Part shown: one piece after another, positions 42,210-51,361 of the stretch | Numbering within the stretch: position 1 is the stretch's first letter | Layout of the letters: each line of letters opens with the position of its first letter | Assembly (NCBI GenBank): GCA_964403515.1 | Contig: CAYOGL010000003.1 | Location: 62,001 to 126,000 of the forward strand | Length of the DNA stretch: 64,000 nucleotides | DNA from: Usitatibacter sp964403515 | Lineage (GTDB): Bacteria > Pseudomonadota > Gammaproteobacteria > Burkholderiales > Usitatibacteraceae | Direction of reading: 5' to 3' | Notes under the pieces: model-generated | What the model was told of the DNA's origin: nothing | Database searches by the model: none | What the model saw: the letters and a program-made list of their open reading frames with translations, nothing else | Translations under genes and position numbers: made by a program

Positions 42210-42303
42210 AACGCGCGGCGCGACCGGGCGCGCGCTGCGGTCCCGCTGTCGATCGAATTGCGGAAGGCGTAGACTTTCGCCAGGCGTGAACGTCCGGTCC
42301 CGT

Positions 42304-42729
42304 ATGAGCGTGCGCATTCCCCTGGTCCTGCTCCTCGTGCTCGCGTGCACCGCGTCCGCGGCGTCCGAGATCTACCGGTGCACCTCGCGGCAGGGCGGCG
42401 TGACGTACCAGGAGACGCCGTGCGCGGGCGGCGGCGAGAGTCGCGCCATGAGCCTCTCGTTTCCGGAGCCGAACGTCGCGGAGCGCGAGCGCCTGCTGCG
42501 CCGCGAGGCGGCATTGGACGCGCGCCTGCTGCGCCGCGCCGAGATCGAGTCGGCCGAGCGCATCGCGCGCGACGAGCGGATCGCGCGCGAGCGCATCGCC
42601 CAGGCCGAGCTCGAGGCCGCGCGGCTCGACGCCGAGGCGCGGCCCCTCATCGTGGTCGCACGTCCCGGGCCGTATTTCCGTCGCTCGATCGGCCGCCCGC
42701 ACCCGCTCTACCGTCCCTGGGACCGCTAA
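42304..42729 (+). CDS. DUF4124 domain-containing exported protein
   Basis: 141 residues; signal peptide ending TASAAS. EIYRCTSRQGGVTYQETPC near residue 21 is the DUF4124 signature with its Cys pair. It is followed by an Arg/Glu/Ala-rich helix (about 55-110) and a basic, Pro-rich tail. The function of the family is unknown. The 3' end overlaps the convergent ArsR-like gene by 83 bases. Confidence 0.75.
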   Translation: MSVRIPLVLLLVLACTASAASEIYRCTSRQGGVTYQETPCAGGGESRAMSLSFPEPNVAERERLLRREAALDARLLRRAEIESAERIARDERIARERIAQAELEAARLDAEARPLIVVARPGPYFRRSIGRPHPLYRPWDR

Positions 42730-43183
42730 CGGCAAGCGCGCGCGTGCCACGCACACGCCGCTCCTGATCGAACCGCTTGCGGAACTCGCGTTCGCCGAGG
42801 TCGGTGAAATCGACGATGCGCGTGCCCGCGCGGCGCTTGGCCCAGCCGAGCTCGAAGCAGCGTTCGAGGAGCGCCGTGCCGAGCTGCCCCGCGAGGTGAT
42901 CGCGCCGCTCGGTGCCGTCGAGGCAGGCCCGGCAGAGCGGCCGGCGCGCGGTGAGCCGCGACACGTCGATGCCGAAGCCGGCGCAGAAGCGCTCGCCCTC
43001 GGGCGTGAGGCGAAGGACGCTCGCCTCGCGCCGGAGCCAGCCGCGCTTCTCGAACGCGGCGAACAGGTCGACGCCGAGCTCGCCGGCGAGGTGGTCGTAG
43101 CAGACGCGCGCCTTGCGCAGCGCGGCATCCTTGCGGCTCGAGCGAAGCGGCGCCGCGTGGGCGCGAGAGGTCGTTTGCGTCAT
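42647..43183 (-). CDS. ArsR-type regulator C-terminal domain without the HTH
   Basis: 178 residues, minus strand. Residues 25-140 match the C-terminal part of ArsR-family regulators: ARVCYDHLAGELGVDLF, a VLRLTPEGERFCAGFGID strand-helix, RRPLCRACLDGTERRDHLAG and LGERE-F-RKRF. The winged-helix DNA-binding half that normally precedes this part is missing; the protein begins only about 25 residues before it. No HTH is found in the upstream frames. The last 35 residues are low-complexity and lie over the neighbouring gene, so the tail may be unselected. It may be a ligand-sensing partner or a decaying gene. Confidence 0.65.
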   Translation of the reverse strand: MTQTTSRAHAAPLRSSRKDAALRKARVCYDHLAGELGVDLFAAFEKRGWLRREASVLRLTPEGERFCAGFGIDVSRLTARRPLCRACLDGTERRDHLAGQLGTALLERCFELGWAKRRAGTRIVDFTDLGEREFRKRFDQERRVRGTRALAVSGPRDGRAGAGGRSSDGNTARDVRPR

Positions 43184-43205
43184 GGTGCATCCTCCATCGC
43201 GGGGG

Positions 43206-44159
43206 TCATGAGCGACTGATCGCGTCGTCGGTGTGCCGCGCACGGCAGCGCGCCGCGACGAGTCGCACCTGCTGCTCGAGGGCCACGGGCGCCGCGACCT
43301 TTCCTTCGAGCACGTCGCGCGTCCACTGCGCCGTCGCCTGCGCGTCACGCGCCGGAAGCGGATAGTCGGCCTCGCCTTCGAGCTCGTGCGAGCGCGGCCC
43401 GGCGTCGGCGCTGAAGACCTCGATCGGCTGGGGCGCGTGCAGCCGCACGACCGGCTCGCCTTCGACTCCGCGCATGAGCAGCGCCTCGGCGCGCTCGGCG
43501 GCGAGGTAATCGTGCATGAGCTGCATGAACTCGGGGTGCGTGACGGAGATGAGGCGGCAGACTTCGGCGGGGCCGCGCCCGGCGGGCAGCAGCAGCTTCG
43601 CGAGCGTGTGGCCGCTGTTGCGCACGCCGAGTTGCTGGCGCATGTCGAGCATGCGCGCGAGCGCGGGGGAGAGCAGCGCGAGCGGCACCGGCGCGGGACC
43701 GCCCGCGGCGAGCCGCGCCTGCGCTTCATCGAGGGAGGCGACGGGCGCGTGGCCGAGCGCGGCGAGAATCTCGAAGGTGCCGGTGCGCGTGGGCTCCTGG
43801 TGCGTGCCGTGAACGATCACCGGGATGCCTTCGCGCGCGAGGCGCAGCGCGAGCAGCGGCACCAGGTTCGCGAGCTTGCGCGCGCCGTTGTAGCTGCCGA
43901 GCATGAGGGGGCGCGCGCCCCCGGACGGCAGCGCCATCGGGCGCACGTGCGGGGCGAGCGCGTCCATCATCCCGGCGATCTCGGCGACGGTCTCGCCGTT
44001 GATGCGCAGCGCGACCAGGATCGCGCCGAGCGCGGCGGGCGCGACCCGGTCCTCGAACATCGCCGCGAACACCTCGCGCGCGAGCTCCCGCGACAGCGGC
44101 CGTGCGCTGTCGGCGCCGCGCGCGAGCTCCTTCAGGTAGGGACGGGCGTCGAAGGACAT
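43206..44159 (-). CDS. ybiB: YbiB/TrpD2-like DNA-binding protein of the anthranilate phosphoribosyltransferase family
   Basis: 317 residues. The N-terminal helical domain (LSRELAREVFAAMFEDRV, ALRINGETVAEIAGM near 50) and the body (LGSYNGARKLANLVPLLAL near 88, HGTHQEPTRTGTFEIL near 117, RNSGHTLAKLLLP near 180) follow the TrpD2/YbiB pattern. The normal TrpD catalytic motif GTGGD is replaced by GSYNGA, as in YbiB, which binds nucleic acid rather than making anthranilate conjugates. The gene is 22 bases upstream of the ArsR-like gene on the same strand. Confidence 0.85.
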   Translation of the reverse strand: MSFDARPYLKELARGADSARPLSRELAREVFAAMFEDRVAPAALGAILVALRINGETVAEIAGMMDALAPHVRPMALPSGGARPLMLGSYNGARKLANLVPLLALRLAREGIPVIVHGTHQEPTRTGTFEILAALGHAPVASLDEAQARLAAGGPAPVPLALLSPALARMLDMRQQLGVRNSGHTLAKLLLPAGRGPAEVCRLISVTHPEFMQLMHDYLAAERAEALLMRGVEGEPVVRLHAPQPIEVFSADAGPRSHELEGEADYPLPARDAQATAQWTRDVLEGKVAAPVALEQQVRLVAARCRARHTDDAISRS

Positions 44160-44201
44160 GCCGCGAGTTTGCGACTTTTCGCGCGCCGGCGCGAGGGACG
44201 C

Positions 44202-44672
44202 TCAGCGGCGTTCATCGCCGCCCGGTCCGCGTCGGTCGATGTTTTCGGCGAGCCTTTCCATCACCGGTTGCCGCGCCGCGTCCCTCATCATCCGCGCGAG
44301 CGTCGAGAAGACGGCGGCCCACGCGCGCTGCACCGGCGGGGTGAAGTCGGCGGCCAGCCCCCGCTCGAGGCTCCACAGCAGCGCCGCGCCGGCCGTCTCG
44401 TAATCGCGCTCGCTCACGCCATAGCCCGCATGCCGGCGCCCGAGCTCGCGCAGCTCGGGGCCGAGCGTGTCCATGTCGCCGAGCGTGCTCACGGCCGCGG
44501 TGATCATCGCGACGAGCTTGCGGCGCTGCCCGTCCATGTCGCCGCGGAAGAGCGCGCGCAGCGGCGGGTCGAGCTCGAAGAGGCGCTCGTAGAAGACGGC
44601 CGCGACCGCGCCGGCGAGCGGCTGCAGCGCCTTCCAGCTGCGCTGCACGAGGCGGATGTCCTGGGGCGTCAT
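44202..44672 (-). CDS. Single-domain bacterial globin
   Basis: 156 residues from ATG 44672. It opens TPQDIRLVQRSWKALQP and has VFYERLFELDPPLRALF (Tyr28 at the B10 position), the proximal His in RRHAGYGV near residue 81, and LLWSLERGLAADFTPPVQRAWAAVF, all matching the globin domain of flavohaemoglobins. No reductase part follows, so it is a stand-alone globin, likely for NO or O2 chemistry. Confidence 0.85.
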   Translation of the reverse strand: MTPQDIRLVQRSWKALQPLAGAVAAVFYERLFELDPPLRALFRGDMDGQRRKLVAMITAAVSTLGDMDTLGPELRELGRRHAGYGVSERDYETAGAALLWSLERGLAADFTPPVQRAWAAVFSTLARMMRDAARQPVMERLAENIDRRGPGGDERR

Positions 44673-45115
44673 CGCCGGTCCTTTCGCCGCACGGAGGGCG
44701 CGACGGTCGATGCAATCGACGTGCCATCGCGCGAGCGATCGCCCTCTCGTGCAAAGGCTCGCCGCTCGTGGGCTCCACCGTGAGGTCACGCCGCTTCGTG
44801 GTGCGCGATGCGCGCGGGCGTGCGGTCCTGGTGCGGACGTTCGGCCTGTTTCCGGCGCACGCCAAAAGGCGCAGGATTGCCGCTGGCGCCCGTGCGCCCG
44901 GCTCGCCGGCATCGGCCCCGAGCCGGGGAAGCGGTCCGGGCGCGCCATCCATGCACGCGGGCCGCGAGGGTGTACAAGCGGTGATCGCAATCAAGCTGCG
45001 TCGCGCGATCGGGCGCGCGGTTTCTGATACGCTCTCGTCGTCCCGCGCAGCGGGCGAAGAAGCGGAGCGCGCGCGCCGTGCTCCGACAACAGACAGGCCA
45101 TCAGGAGGAAATACC
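44673..45115. other. Divergent intergenic region upstream of the ABC/CoA-transferase operon
   Basis: 443 bases between the globin and the binding-protein gene. Open frames here show shadow-type composition with no domain. A TGATACGCT at about 45025-45035 could be a -10 region for the plus-strand operon. I see no operator-like repeats and no hairpin. Confidence 0.45.
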
Positions 45116-46240
45116 ATGCGTCCCATTCCCGGGCTGCGGTCGGTCGCCGCGGCCACGACCGTTTTCGCCATGACGCTCGCGGGCGCCCCCGCCGCGAGCG
45201 CCCAGGCTCTGCCATCCTATTATCCGAAGTCGTACTCGCAGATCGTCGAGGGCTCGAAGAAGGAGAACAAGCTCGTCGTCTACTCGATCATGGCCGAGTA
45301 CAACTGGAAGCCGGTGATCGACGGCTTCCACAAGCTCTATCCGTGGATCCAGGTGCAGACGCTCGACCTCGGCAGCTCCGAGGTGATGGAGCGCTACTAC
45401 TCGGAGCGCGCGTCGCACTCGCAGACCGGCGACCTGCTGATCAACGGCGCCGTCGACAAGTGGCTGCAGTTCGCGGCCAAGGGCGAGATCCTCGAGTACG
45501 ACTCGCCCGAGATGGCGCACGTGCCGAAGTGGAGCGTGATCCGCAAGGGCCTCTACACGGTCTCCGCCGACCCGATGGTGCTCGTGTACAACAAGGCGCT
45601 CGTGCCCGAGAACATGCGGCCGAAGAGCCTCGTGGAGCTCGTCAAGTTCACCGAGGCCAATCCCGCGATGTTCAAGAACAAGGTGACGACGTACAACGCG
45701 GGCGTGGAAGCGTTCGGCCTGGCGATCAACTGGGCGTACACGAAGAAGTACGGCGAGCCGGCGTGGGCGAAGATCGAGAAGCTCGGCAAGGTCGCGCGTC
45801 CCGAGCGCTCCGCCGGCCCGATGGTCGAGAAGATCACGGCCGGCGAGTATGCGGTCGGCTACTTCGTCTCCGGCATCGTGCTTTTCCCCAAGCTGAACGA
45901 CCCCGCGCGCGCCAAGATCCTCGGCTGGGCCTATCCGGCCGACGGCACGCCGATCGTGCTGCGCGGCATGGCGATCCCGAAGGGCTCGACCAACGTGAAC
46001 TGCGCGAAGCTCATGGTCGACTACATCCTGTCGCATGACGGGCAGGTCGGGTTCGGCAAGGGCGGCCTCACGCCCTATCGCGAGGACGTGCAGGCGAACG
46101 AGGTGCCGCGCGCGACGTACCACGGCATCGCCCAGGAGGTCGGCGGCGAGGACAAGCTCGTGCGCGTCGACTACGACGAGGCGAGCCTGAAGGAAGCGCC
46201 GGTCGTGCAGGCGCGCTGGAAGAAAGCGTTCGGGATGTGA
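45116..46240 (+). CDS. Fbp/AfuA-type ABC transporter substrate-binding protein
   Basis: 374 residues; ribosome-binding site AGGAGG; signal peptide ending PAASAQA. It follows the family 1/FbpA-like pattern: EGSKKENKLVVYSIMAEYNWKPVIDGF near 44, RASHSQTGDLLINGA near 100, then SADPMVLVYNKALVPENMRP and an AIPKGSTNVNCAKLMVDYILS block near 285. Members bind Fe3+, thiamine, 2-aminoethylphosphonate or organic acids. Because the operon continues with CoA-transferase and lyase genes, an organic acid is the better guess than iron. Confidence 0.87.
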   Translation: MRPIPGLRSVAAATTVFAMTLAGAPAASAQALPSYYPKSYSQIVEGSKKENKLVVYSIMAEYNWKPVIDGFHKLYPWIQVQTLDLGSSEVMERYYSERASHSQTGDLLINGAVDKWLQFAAKGEILEYDSPEMAHVPKWSVIRKGLYTVSADPMVLVYNKALVPENMRPKSLVELVKFTEANPAMFKNKVTTYNAGVEAFGLAINWAYTKKYGEPAWAKIEKLGKVARPERSAGPMVEKITAGEYAVGYFVSGIVLFPKLNDPARAKILGWAYPADGTPIVLRGMAIPKGSTNVNCAKLMVDYILSHDGQVGFGKGGLTPYREDVQANEVPRATYHGIAQEVGGEDKLVRVDYDEASLKEAPVVQARWKKAFGM

Positions 46241-46253
46241 CGCCCGGGGCTCG

Positions 46254-47975
46254 ATGAGAAACGCAGCTCCCGCCGTCGCGCTCGCCCCGGCGCGGCGGCT
46301 GGACCGCGGCGCGGTCCTGCAGTGGGCGATCGCCGTCTTCACCGCGGTCCTGGTGCTCGCCCCGCTCGTGCCGGTGCTGGTGCAGTCGCTCATGGGCCGG
46401 CCGCTCTACGACGGCATCGGCGCCTTCGGCGCGCAGAACTACGTGCGGCTCCTCACGAGCCACGCGGTGCGCGACGCGGTGTGGAACTCGCTCGTCTTCG
46501 CCGTGCTCACCACCGCGGTCGCGTTGCTGATCGGGGCGGGCACCGCGATCGCGATCGGGCGCACCGACGTGCCGGGCGCACGCCTGATCGGCGAGCTGCT
46601 GCTGTGGCCGCTCTACCTGTCGCAGCTCGTGATGGCGTTCGGCTTCTCGATCATGTACGGCCCGTCGGGGTACGTGACGCTCGCCATGCAGTCGGCCACG
46701 GGCGGCGTGCCGTGGAACCTCTACAGCATCGGCGGCATGGCGGTGGTCGCCGCGATCTGCGAGGCGCCGGTCACGTTCCTGTATTGCCTGAACTCGACGC
46801 GCATGGCCGACGCCGCGCTCGAGGACGCCGCGCGCATCTCGGGCGCGGGATCGCTGCGCACGCTGTGGGCGATCACCGTCCCGCTCATGCGCCCCGCGCT
46901 CGTCTACAGCGCGATCCTCAACTTCACCCTCGCGCTCGAGCTGCTGTCGGTGCCGCTCATCTTCGGCGGCCCGGTCGGCATCCATTTCCTCTCCACGTTC
47001 CTGTACGACGAGGGCATCGGCGCGTCTTCGCCCGACTACGGGCTGGTCGGTGCGGCCGCCGTCGCGCTGCTCGCGATGATCACGCTGCTCGTGTGGCTGC
47101 AGGGCAAGCTGCTCACGAACATCGGCCGCTTCATCACCGTGAAGGGCAAGGCGACGCGCCCGCGCCGCTTCCCGCTCGGGTGGCTGCGTTGGCCGCTCGC
47201 CGCCGTGCTGATCCTGTACGTGCTGCTCGGCGTCCTCGCGCCGCTCGTGGGCCTCGCGCTGCGCGCCGTGACGAGCTTCCTCACGCCGCTCGTGCCGATC
47301 TCGCAGCTGTGGACCGCCGAGCACCTGAAGATGATCGTCTCGCACGAGGCGTACGTGCGCTCGATCTGGAACTCGATGGGCATCTCGCTCTTCGGCGGGG
47401 CGCTCGCCACGGCCCTCGTGGCTCTGGTCGCGATCGTGACGCAGCGCTCCCCATTCCGGCATGCGCGCGCGCTCGAGTTCATCGCGCTCTATCCGCGCGC
47501 GATCCCGGGCCTGGTGGTGGGCCTCGGCTTCCTGTGGGCGATGATCATGTTCCCGCCGCTCGGCATCCTGCACAACACCATCGCCATCCTCGTGATCGCG
47601 TTCACCATGCGCTACCTCCCGACGGGGCTCGGCGCGGTCTCGCCCGCGCTGCTGCAGATCAGCCCCGAGCTCGATCGCGCCGCGCGCGTGGCGGGCGCGG
47701 ACTGGTGGACCACGTCGTGGGCGGTGCCGCTGCGCTTGCTCAAGCCCGCGCTCTTCTCCGCCTTCGCGGTGCTCTTCATCTGCTTCTTCAAGGACTACGC
47801 CACGGCGGTATTCCTGTTCGCGCCGGGCAGCGAGGTGATCGGAACGACCTTGCTCTCGTTCTGGATCCAGGGCGACGCGGGGCCGGTGGCGGCGCTCGCG
47901 ATGCTGCAGGTGCTGCTCACTTTCGTGTTCGTGTACGGCGTGCGCATGCTCTTCGGGGTGAAGGTCTATGGCTGA
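46254..47975 (+). CDS. ABC transporter permease with two fused permease domains (FbpB-like)
   Basis: 573 residues with about twelve helices. Two permease modules each carry an EAA-type loop: LEDAARISGAGSLRTLWAI near residue 200 and LDRAARVAGADWWTTSWAV near 475. This duplicated layout is typical of FbpB/AfuB/PhnV-like permeases. The end overlaps the ATPase start by eight bases. Confidence 0.92.
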   Translation: MRNAAPAVALAPARRLDRGAVLQWAIAVFTAVLVLAPLVPVLVQSLMGRPLYDGIGAFGAQNYVRLLTSHAVRDAVWNSLVFAVLTTAVALLIGAGTAIAIGRTDVPGARLIGELLLWPLYLSQLVMAFGFSIMYGPSGYVTLAMQSATGGVPWNLYSIGGMAVVAAICEAPVTFLYCLNSTRMADAALEDAARISGAGSLRTLWAITVPLMRPALVYSAILNFTLALELLSVPLIFGGPVGIHFLSTFLYDEGIGASSPDYGLVGAAAVALLAMITLLVWLQGKLLTNIGRFITVKGKATRPRRFPLGWLRWPLAAVLILYVLLGVLAPLVGLALRAVTSFLTPLVPISQLWTAEHLKMIVSHEAYVRSIWNSMGISLFGGALATALVALVAIVTQRSPFRHARALEFIALYPRAIPGLVVGLGFLWAMIMFPPLGILHNTIAILVIAFTMRYLPTGLGAVSPALLQISPELDRAARVAGADWWTTSWAVPLRLLKPALFSAFAVLFICFFKDYATAVFLFAPGSEVIGTTLLSFWIQGDAGPVAALAMLQVLLTFVFVYGVRMLFGVKVYG

Positions 47976-49062
47976 GGTGGTGATCGAGAAGCTCACGTGC
48001 CGCTACGGCGACGTGACCGCGGTGGACGAGCTCGACCTCACGATCGCCGACGGCGAGTTCGTGACGCTGCTCGGGCCGAGCGGCTGCGGCAAGTCGACGA
48101 CGCTCGCGGCGTTGGCCGGCCTCGACGTGCCGCATTCGGGGCGCGTGAGCGTGGGCGGCGAGGTGTTCTTCGACGCGGCGAGCGGCAGGAACCTCCATCC
48201 CGAGCAGCGCAATTGCGGGCTCGTGTTCCAGTCGTACGCCCTGTGGCCGCACATGACGGTGTTCGCCAACTGCGAGTTCTCGCTCAAGCTGCGCAAGGTG
48301 CCGGCGGCCGAGCGGCGCAAGCGCGTGATGGAAGCGCTGGAGCTCGTCGAGATGGGCGATTTCGCCGACCGCTTTCCGCACCAGCTCTCCGGCGGCCAGC
48401 AGCAGCGCGTCGCGCTCGCGCGCACGCTCGTGTACCGGCCGCGCGTGCTGCTCCTCGACGAGCCGCTGTCGAACCTCGATGCGCGGCTGCGCGAGCGCTC
48501 GCGCGTCTGGCTCTCCCAGGTCACGCGCCAGGTCGGGCTCACGACGGTGTACGTCACGCACGACCAGTCGGAGGCCCTCGCGCTCTCCGATCGCATCGCG
48601 GTCATGAACAAGGGCCGCGTGAGCCAGCTCGGCACGCCGCAGGAGATCTACGATCGCCCCGCCGATCCCTTCGTCGCCGACTTCATCGGCAGCAGCAACT
48701 TCCTCGACGCCCGCGTGGCGGGCCGCCCCGAGGGCGGGCGCGTGACGGTGGCGTTGCCCGGCGGCCAGCGGCTCACCGCGCTCTCCGGCAATTCGTTCCG
48801 CGACGGCGACGCGGTCCTCGTCGCATTGCGCCCCGAACGGCTCGCGTTGCACGGCGCGCGCCCCGCCGGGGAGGGCAACTTCGTCCAGGCGGACATCACC
48901 GGCCGCAGCTACCTCGGCGCGCGCACGCTTTATCATGCGGATCTCGGCGGCAGGACCGTGCGCGTCGAATCGGACAAGACATTCGGGAACGGCGCGATCT
49001 GGGTGGAGATCCCGGAAGCGAGCTGCGTCCTTTTTCCGGCACAAGGCAGCGACCTCTCATGA
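47968..49062 (+). CDS. ABC transporter ATP-binding protein with TOBE domain (FbpC/PotA-like)
   Basis: 364 residues. Walker A GPSGCGKSTT near 39, Q-loop VFQSYALWPHM near 88, signature LSGGQQQRVALART near 140, Walker B VLLLDEPLSNLD near 160, H-loop VTHDQSEALAL and a C-terminal TOBE-type region (about 240-360). The class drives import of iron, polyamines, phosphonates or carboxylates. Start and stop both overlap neighbours (8 and 4 bases), so expression is tightly coupled with permease and CoA-transferase. Confidence 0.93.
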   Translation: MAEVVIEKLTCRYGDVTAVDELDLTIADGEFVTLLGPSGCGKSTTLAALAGLDVPHSGRVSVGGEVFFDAASGRNLHPEQRNCGLVFQSYALWPHMTVFANCEFSLKLRKVPAAERRKRVMEALELVEMGDFADRFPHQLSGGQQQRVALARTLVYRPRVLLLDEPLSNLDARLRERSRVWLSQVTRQVGLTTVYVTHDQSEALALSDRIAVMNKGRVSQLGTPQEIYDRPADPFVADFIGSSNFLDARVAGRPEGGRVTVALPGGQRLTALSGNSFRDGDAVLVALRPERLALHGARPAGEGNFVQADITGRSYLGARTLYHADLGGRTVRVESDKTFGNGAIWVEIPEASCVLFPAQGSDLS

Positions 49063-50261
49063 AAGCGTTCGAACCGGGCGCGAAGGGTCCCCTCGACGGG
49101 CTCCTCGTCCTCGACCTCACCCGCCTCGTCGCGGGCAACATGCTCACCCTGCAGCTCGCCGACTTCGGCGCGGAAGTCGTCAAGATCGAGGACCCGGGCA
49201 AGGGCGACCCGCTGCGCGACTGGCTGGTGGCCGGCGTGAGCCCGTACTGGAAGGTGTACGCGCGCAACAAGAAGAGCGTCACGCTCAACCTGCGCAGCGA
49301 CGAGGGCAAGGCGCTGCTGCTGAAGCTGGTCGAGCGCGCCGACGTGCTGGTCGAGAACTTCCGCCCGGGCACGCTCGAGAAGATGGGCCTCGCTCCCGAC
49401 GTGTTGCACGCGCGCCGCAAGGGCCTCGTCGTCGTGCGCATCTCGGGCTGGGGGCAGGATGGCCCGTACCGGTTCCGTCCCGGCTTCGGCACGCTGGTCG
49501 AGGGCATGTCGGGCTTCGCCTCGAAGAACGGCTTCGGGGACCGCGAGCCGGTGCTGCCGCCGCTCGCGCTCGCCGACATGATCGCGGGGCTCTACGGCGC
49601 CTTCGCGGTGATGACCGCGCTGCGCCACCGCGACAACACCGGCGTGGGGCAGGTGATCGACCTGCCGCTGCTCGACCCGCTGTTCTCGATCCTCGGGCCC
49701 GATGCGGCCGCGTTCAAGCTCACCGGCGCCATCGAGCCGCGCACCGGCAGCCGCTCGAACATCGTCTGCCCGAGGAACGTCTTTCGCACGAGCGACGGCA
49801 AGTGGATCTCGATGTCCGCGTCGATGCAGGTGATGGTCGAGCGCCTCTACCGCGCGCTCGGCGTGGAGAAGATGCTCGAGGACCCGCGCTTCCGCACCAA
49901 CGCCGATCGCGTCGCCCATGCCGACGAGGCCGAGGCGCCGGTGCGCGAGTTCGTCGCCCGGCACACGCTCGAGGAATGCATCGCGTTCTTCGAGAAGCAC
50001 GAGATCACCGCGGCACCCGTCTACGACGTCGAGCAGTTCATGGCGGACCCGCACGTGCAAGCCCGCGAGATCGTGGTCGAGATGCCCGACCTGGACGTCG
50101 GCAGCGTGGCGATGCACAACGTGGTGCCGAGGCTGTCGGTCTCGCCCGGGGCGCTGCGCCGGCCCGCGCCGCAGCTCGGCGAGCACACGGCGGAGATGCT
50201 CGCGCGCATCGGCGTGGACGATTCGGCGCGCAGCGCGCTCGCGCAGCGCAAGGTCATCTGA
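49059..50261 (+). CDS. Family III CoA-transferase (CaiB/BaiF type)
   Basis: 400 residues, ATGA overlap with the ATPase. LDLTRLVAGNMLTLQLADFGAEVVKIE near 20, the NKKSVTLNLRSDEG block, ENFRPGTLEKMGL near 105, and the LADMIAGLYGAFAVMTAL helix containing the catalytic-position Asp (LADM) near 170. These enzymes move CoA between carboxylic acids, for example from succinyl-CoA to malate, citramalate or mesaconate. With the lyase downstream, the pair could activate and split a hydroxy-acid brought in by the ABC importer. Confidence 0.9.
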   Translation: MKAFEPGAKGPLDGLLVLDLTRLVAGNMLTLQLADFGAEVVKIEDPGKGDPLRDWLVAGVSPYWKVYARNKKSVTLNLRSDEGKALLLKLVERADVLVENFRPGTLEKMGLAPDVLHARRKGLVVVRISGWGQDGPYRFRPGFGTLVEGMSGFASKNGFGDREPVLPPLALADMIAGLYGAFAVMTALRHRDNTGVGQVIDLPLLDPLFSILGPDAAAFKLTGAIEPRTGSRSNIVCPRNVFRTSDGKWISMSASMQVMVERLYRALGVEKMLEDPRFRTNADRVAHADEAEAPVREFVARHTLEECIAFFEKHEITAAPVYDVEQFMADPHVQAREIVVEMPDLDVGSVAMHNVVPRLSVSPGALRRPAPQLGEHTAEMLARIGVDDSARSALAQRKVI

Positions 50262-50296
50262 CCGCGCCGCCCGCGCACCCGGCCCAGGAGAAACGA

Positions 50297-51211
50297 ATGG
50301 ACGAGAAGCAGTCGGCTCCGATCTGGCGCTCGATGATGTTCGTGCCCGTGAACGTGGAGAAATTCGTCGAGGGCGCGCACAAGCGCGGTGCCGACGCGAT
50401 CATCCTCGACCTCGAGGACAGCATCCTGCCGAAGGACAAGGAGCAGGCCCGTACGCTCGTGGTGGCGGCGGCTCCGCGGGTCGCGCGCTCGGGTGCGGAC
50501 GTGCTGGTGCGGGTGAACCGGCCGTGGCGCCTGTGCCTGCGCGATCTGGAGGCCGTGGTGAGCCGGGGCATCTGCGCCATCATGCTGCCCAAGACCGAGA
50601 GCCCCGGGCACGTGCACCTGGTCGCCGAGGTGCTCGACGAGCTCGAGGCCGAGCGGGGGCTCCCGCGCGGGCACACGCGCATCGTCGCGATGATCGAGAC
50701 CGTGACGGCCTTCTTCCGCGTGCACGAGATCGCCGCCTCGCATCCGCGCATCGTCGCGATCACGCTGGGATCGGAAGATTTCGCCCTCGCCGCGGGCATG
50801 GTGCCCGAGGCCGAAGGGCTGCTGTACCCGAAGCAGCAGATCGTGTTCGCGGCCCGCGCGGCCGGCGTGCTGCCGCTCGGATTCGTCGGCACGGTCGCCG
50901 ACTACAAGGACCTCGAGGCCTTCCGCAACACGGTGCGGCGCTCGCGCCGCCTGGGCTTCGTGGGCTCGCCCGTGATCCATCCCTCGCAGATCGCGGTCCT
51001 CAACGAGGAATTCCGTCCCTCGGCCGAGGAGGTGGAGAAGGCGCGGCGCGTGGTGGATGCGTTCGAGGCCGCGGCGGGCGGCAACCAGGGGGCGATCCAG
51101 GTCGACGGCAGGATGGTCGATCTCCCCGTGGTCGAGCGCGCGCGCGGCGTGCTCGCACGCCACGAGGCGATCGAGCGGCGGTCCCGGTCCGCGGCGGCGG
51201 CACCGGCCTGA
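50297..51211 (+). CDS. CitE/HpcH-type acyl-CoA lyase
   Basis: 304 residues; ribosome-binding site CAGGAG. The TIM-barrel aldolase pattern of CitE-like lyases is clear: RSMMFVPVNVEKFVEGA near 11, DAIILDLEDSILPKDK near 32 (Asp and Glu for the metal), VRVNRPW near 73, IMLPKTESPGHV near 96, MIETVTAFFRVHEIA near 133 and LGSEDFALAAGM near 157. Relatives cleave malyl-CoA, citramalyl-CoA or citryl-CoA. It lies 35 bases after the CoA-transferase and ends the operon. Confidence 0.9.
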   Translation: MDEKQSAPIWRSMMFVPVNVEKFVEGAHKRGADAIILDLEDSILPKDKEQARTLVVAAAPRVARSGADVLVRVNRPWRLCLRDLEAVVSRGICAIMLPKTESPGHVHLVAEVLDELEAERGLPRGHTRIVAMIETVTAFFRVHEIAASHPRIVAITLGSEDFALAAGMVPEAEGLLYPKQQIVFAARAAGVLPLGFVGTVADYKDLEAFRNTVRRSRRLGFVGSPVIHPSQIAVLNEEFRPSAEEVEKARRVVDAFEAAAGGNQGAIQVDGRMVDLPVVERARGVLARHEAIERRSRSAAAAPA

Positions 51212-51361
51212 TCGGTCGCGCCGCGATGCAATTCCCCCGTTCCCCCATGAGGAAATGCGTTCGAGTCGGACATCTCCTACAGACGCGCCCTCGGTCACCC
51301 GACAGACTGTGCGATAACGGGGAGGCAAAGTGCGTACAAGATCGCGATTGGTGGTGAAAGC

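Noticed and set aside
44768..45115. Long N-terminal extension of the Fbp-type binding protein
   Set aside because: The extension is Arg/Ala-rich shadow sequence; ATG 45116 has AGGAGG and a proper signal peptide.
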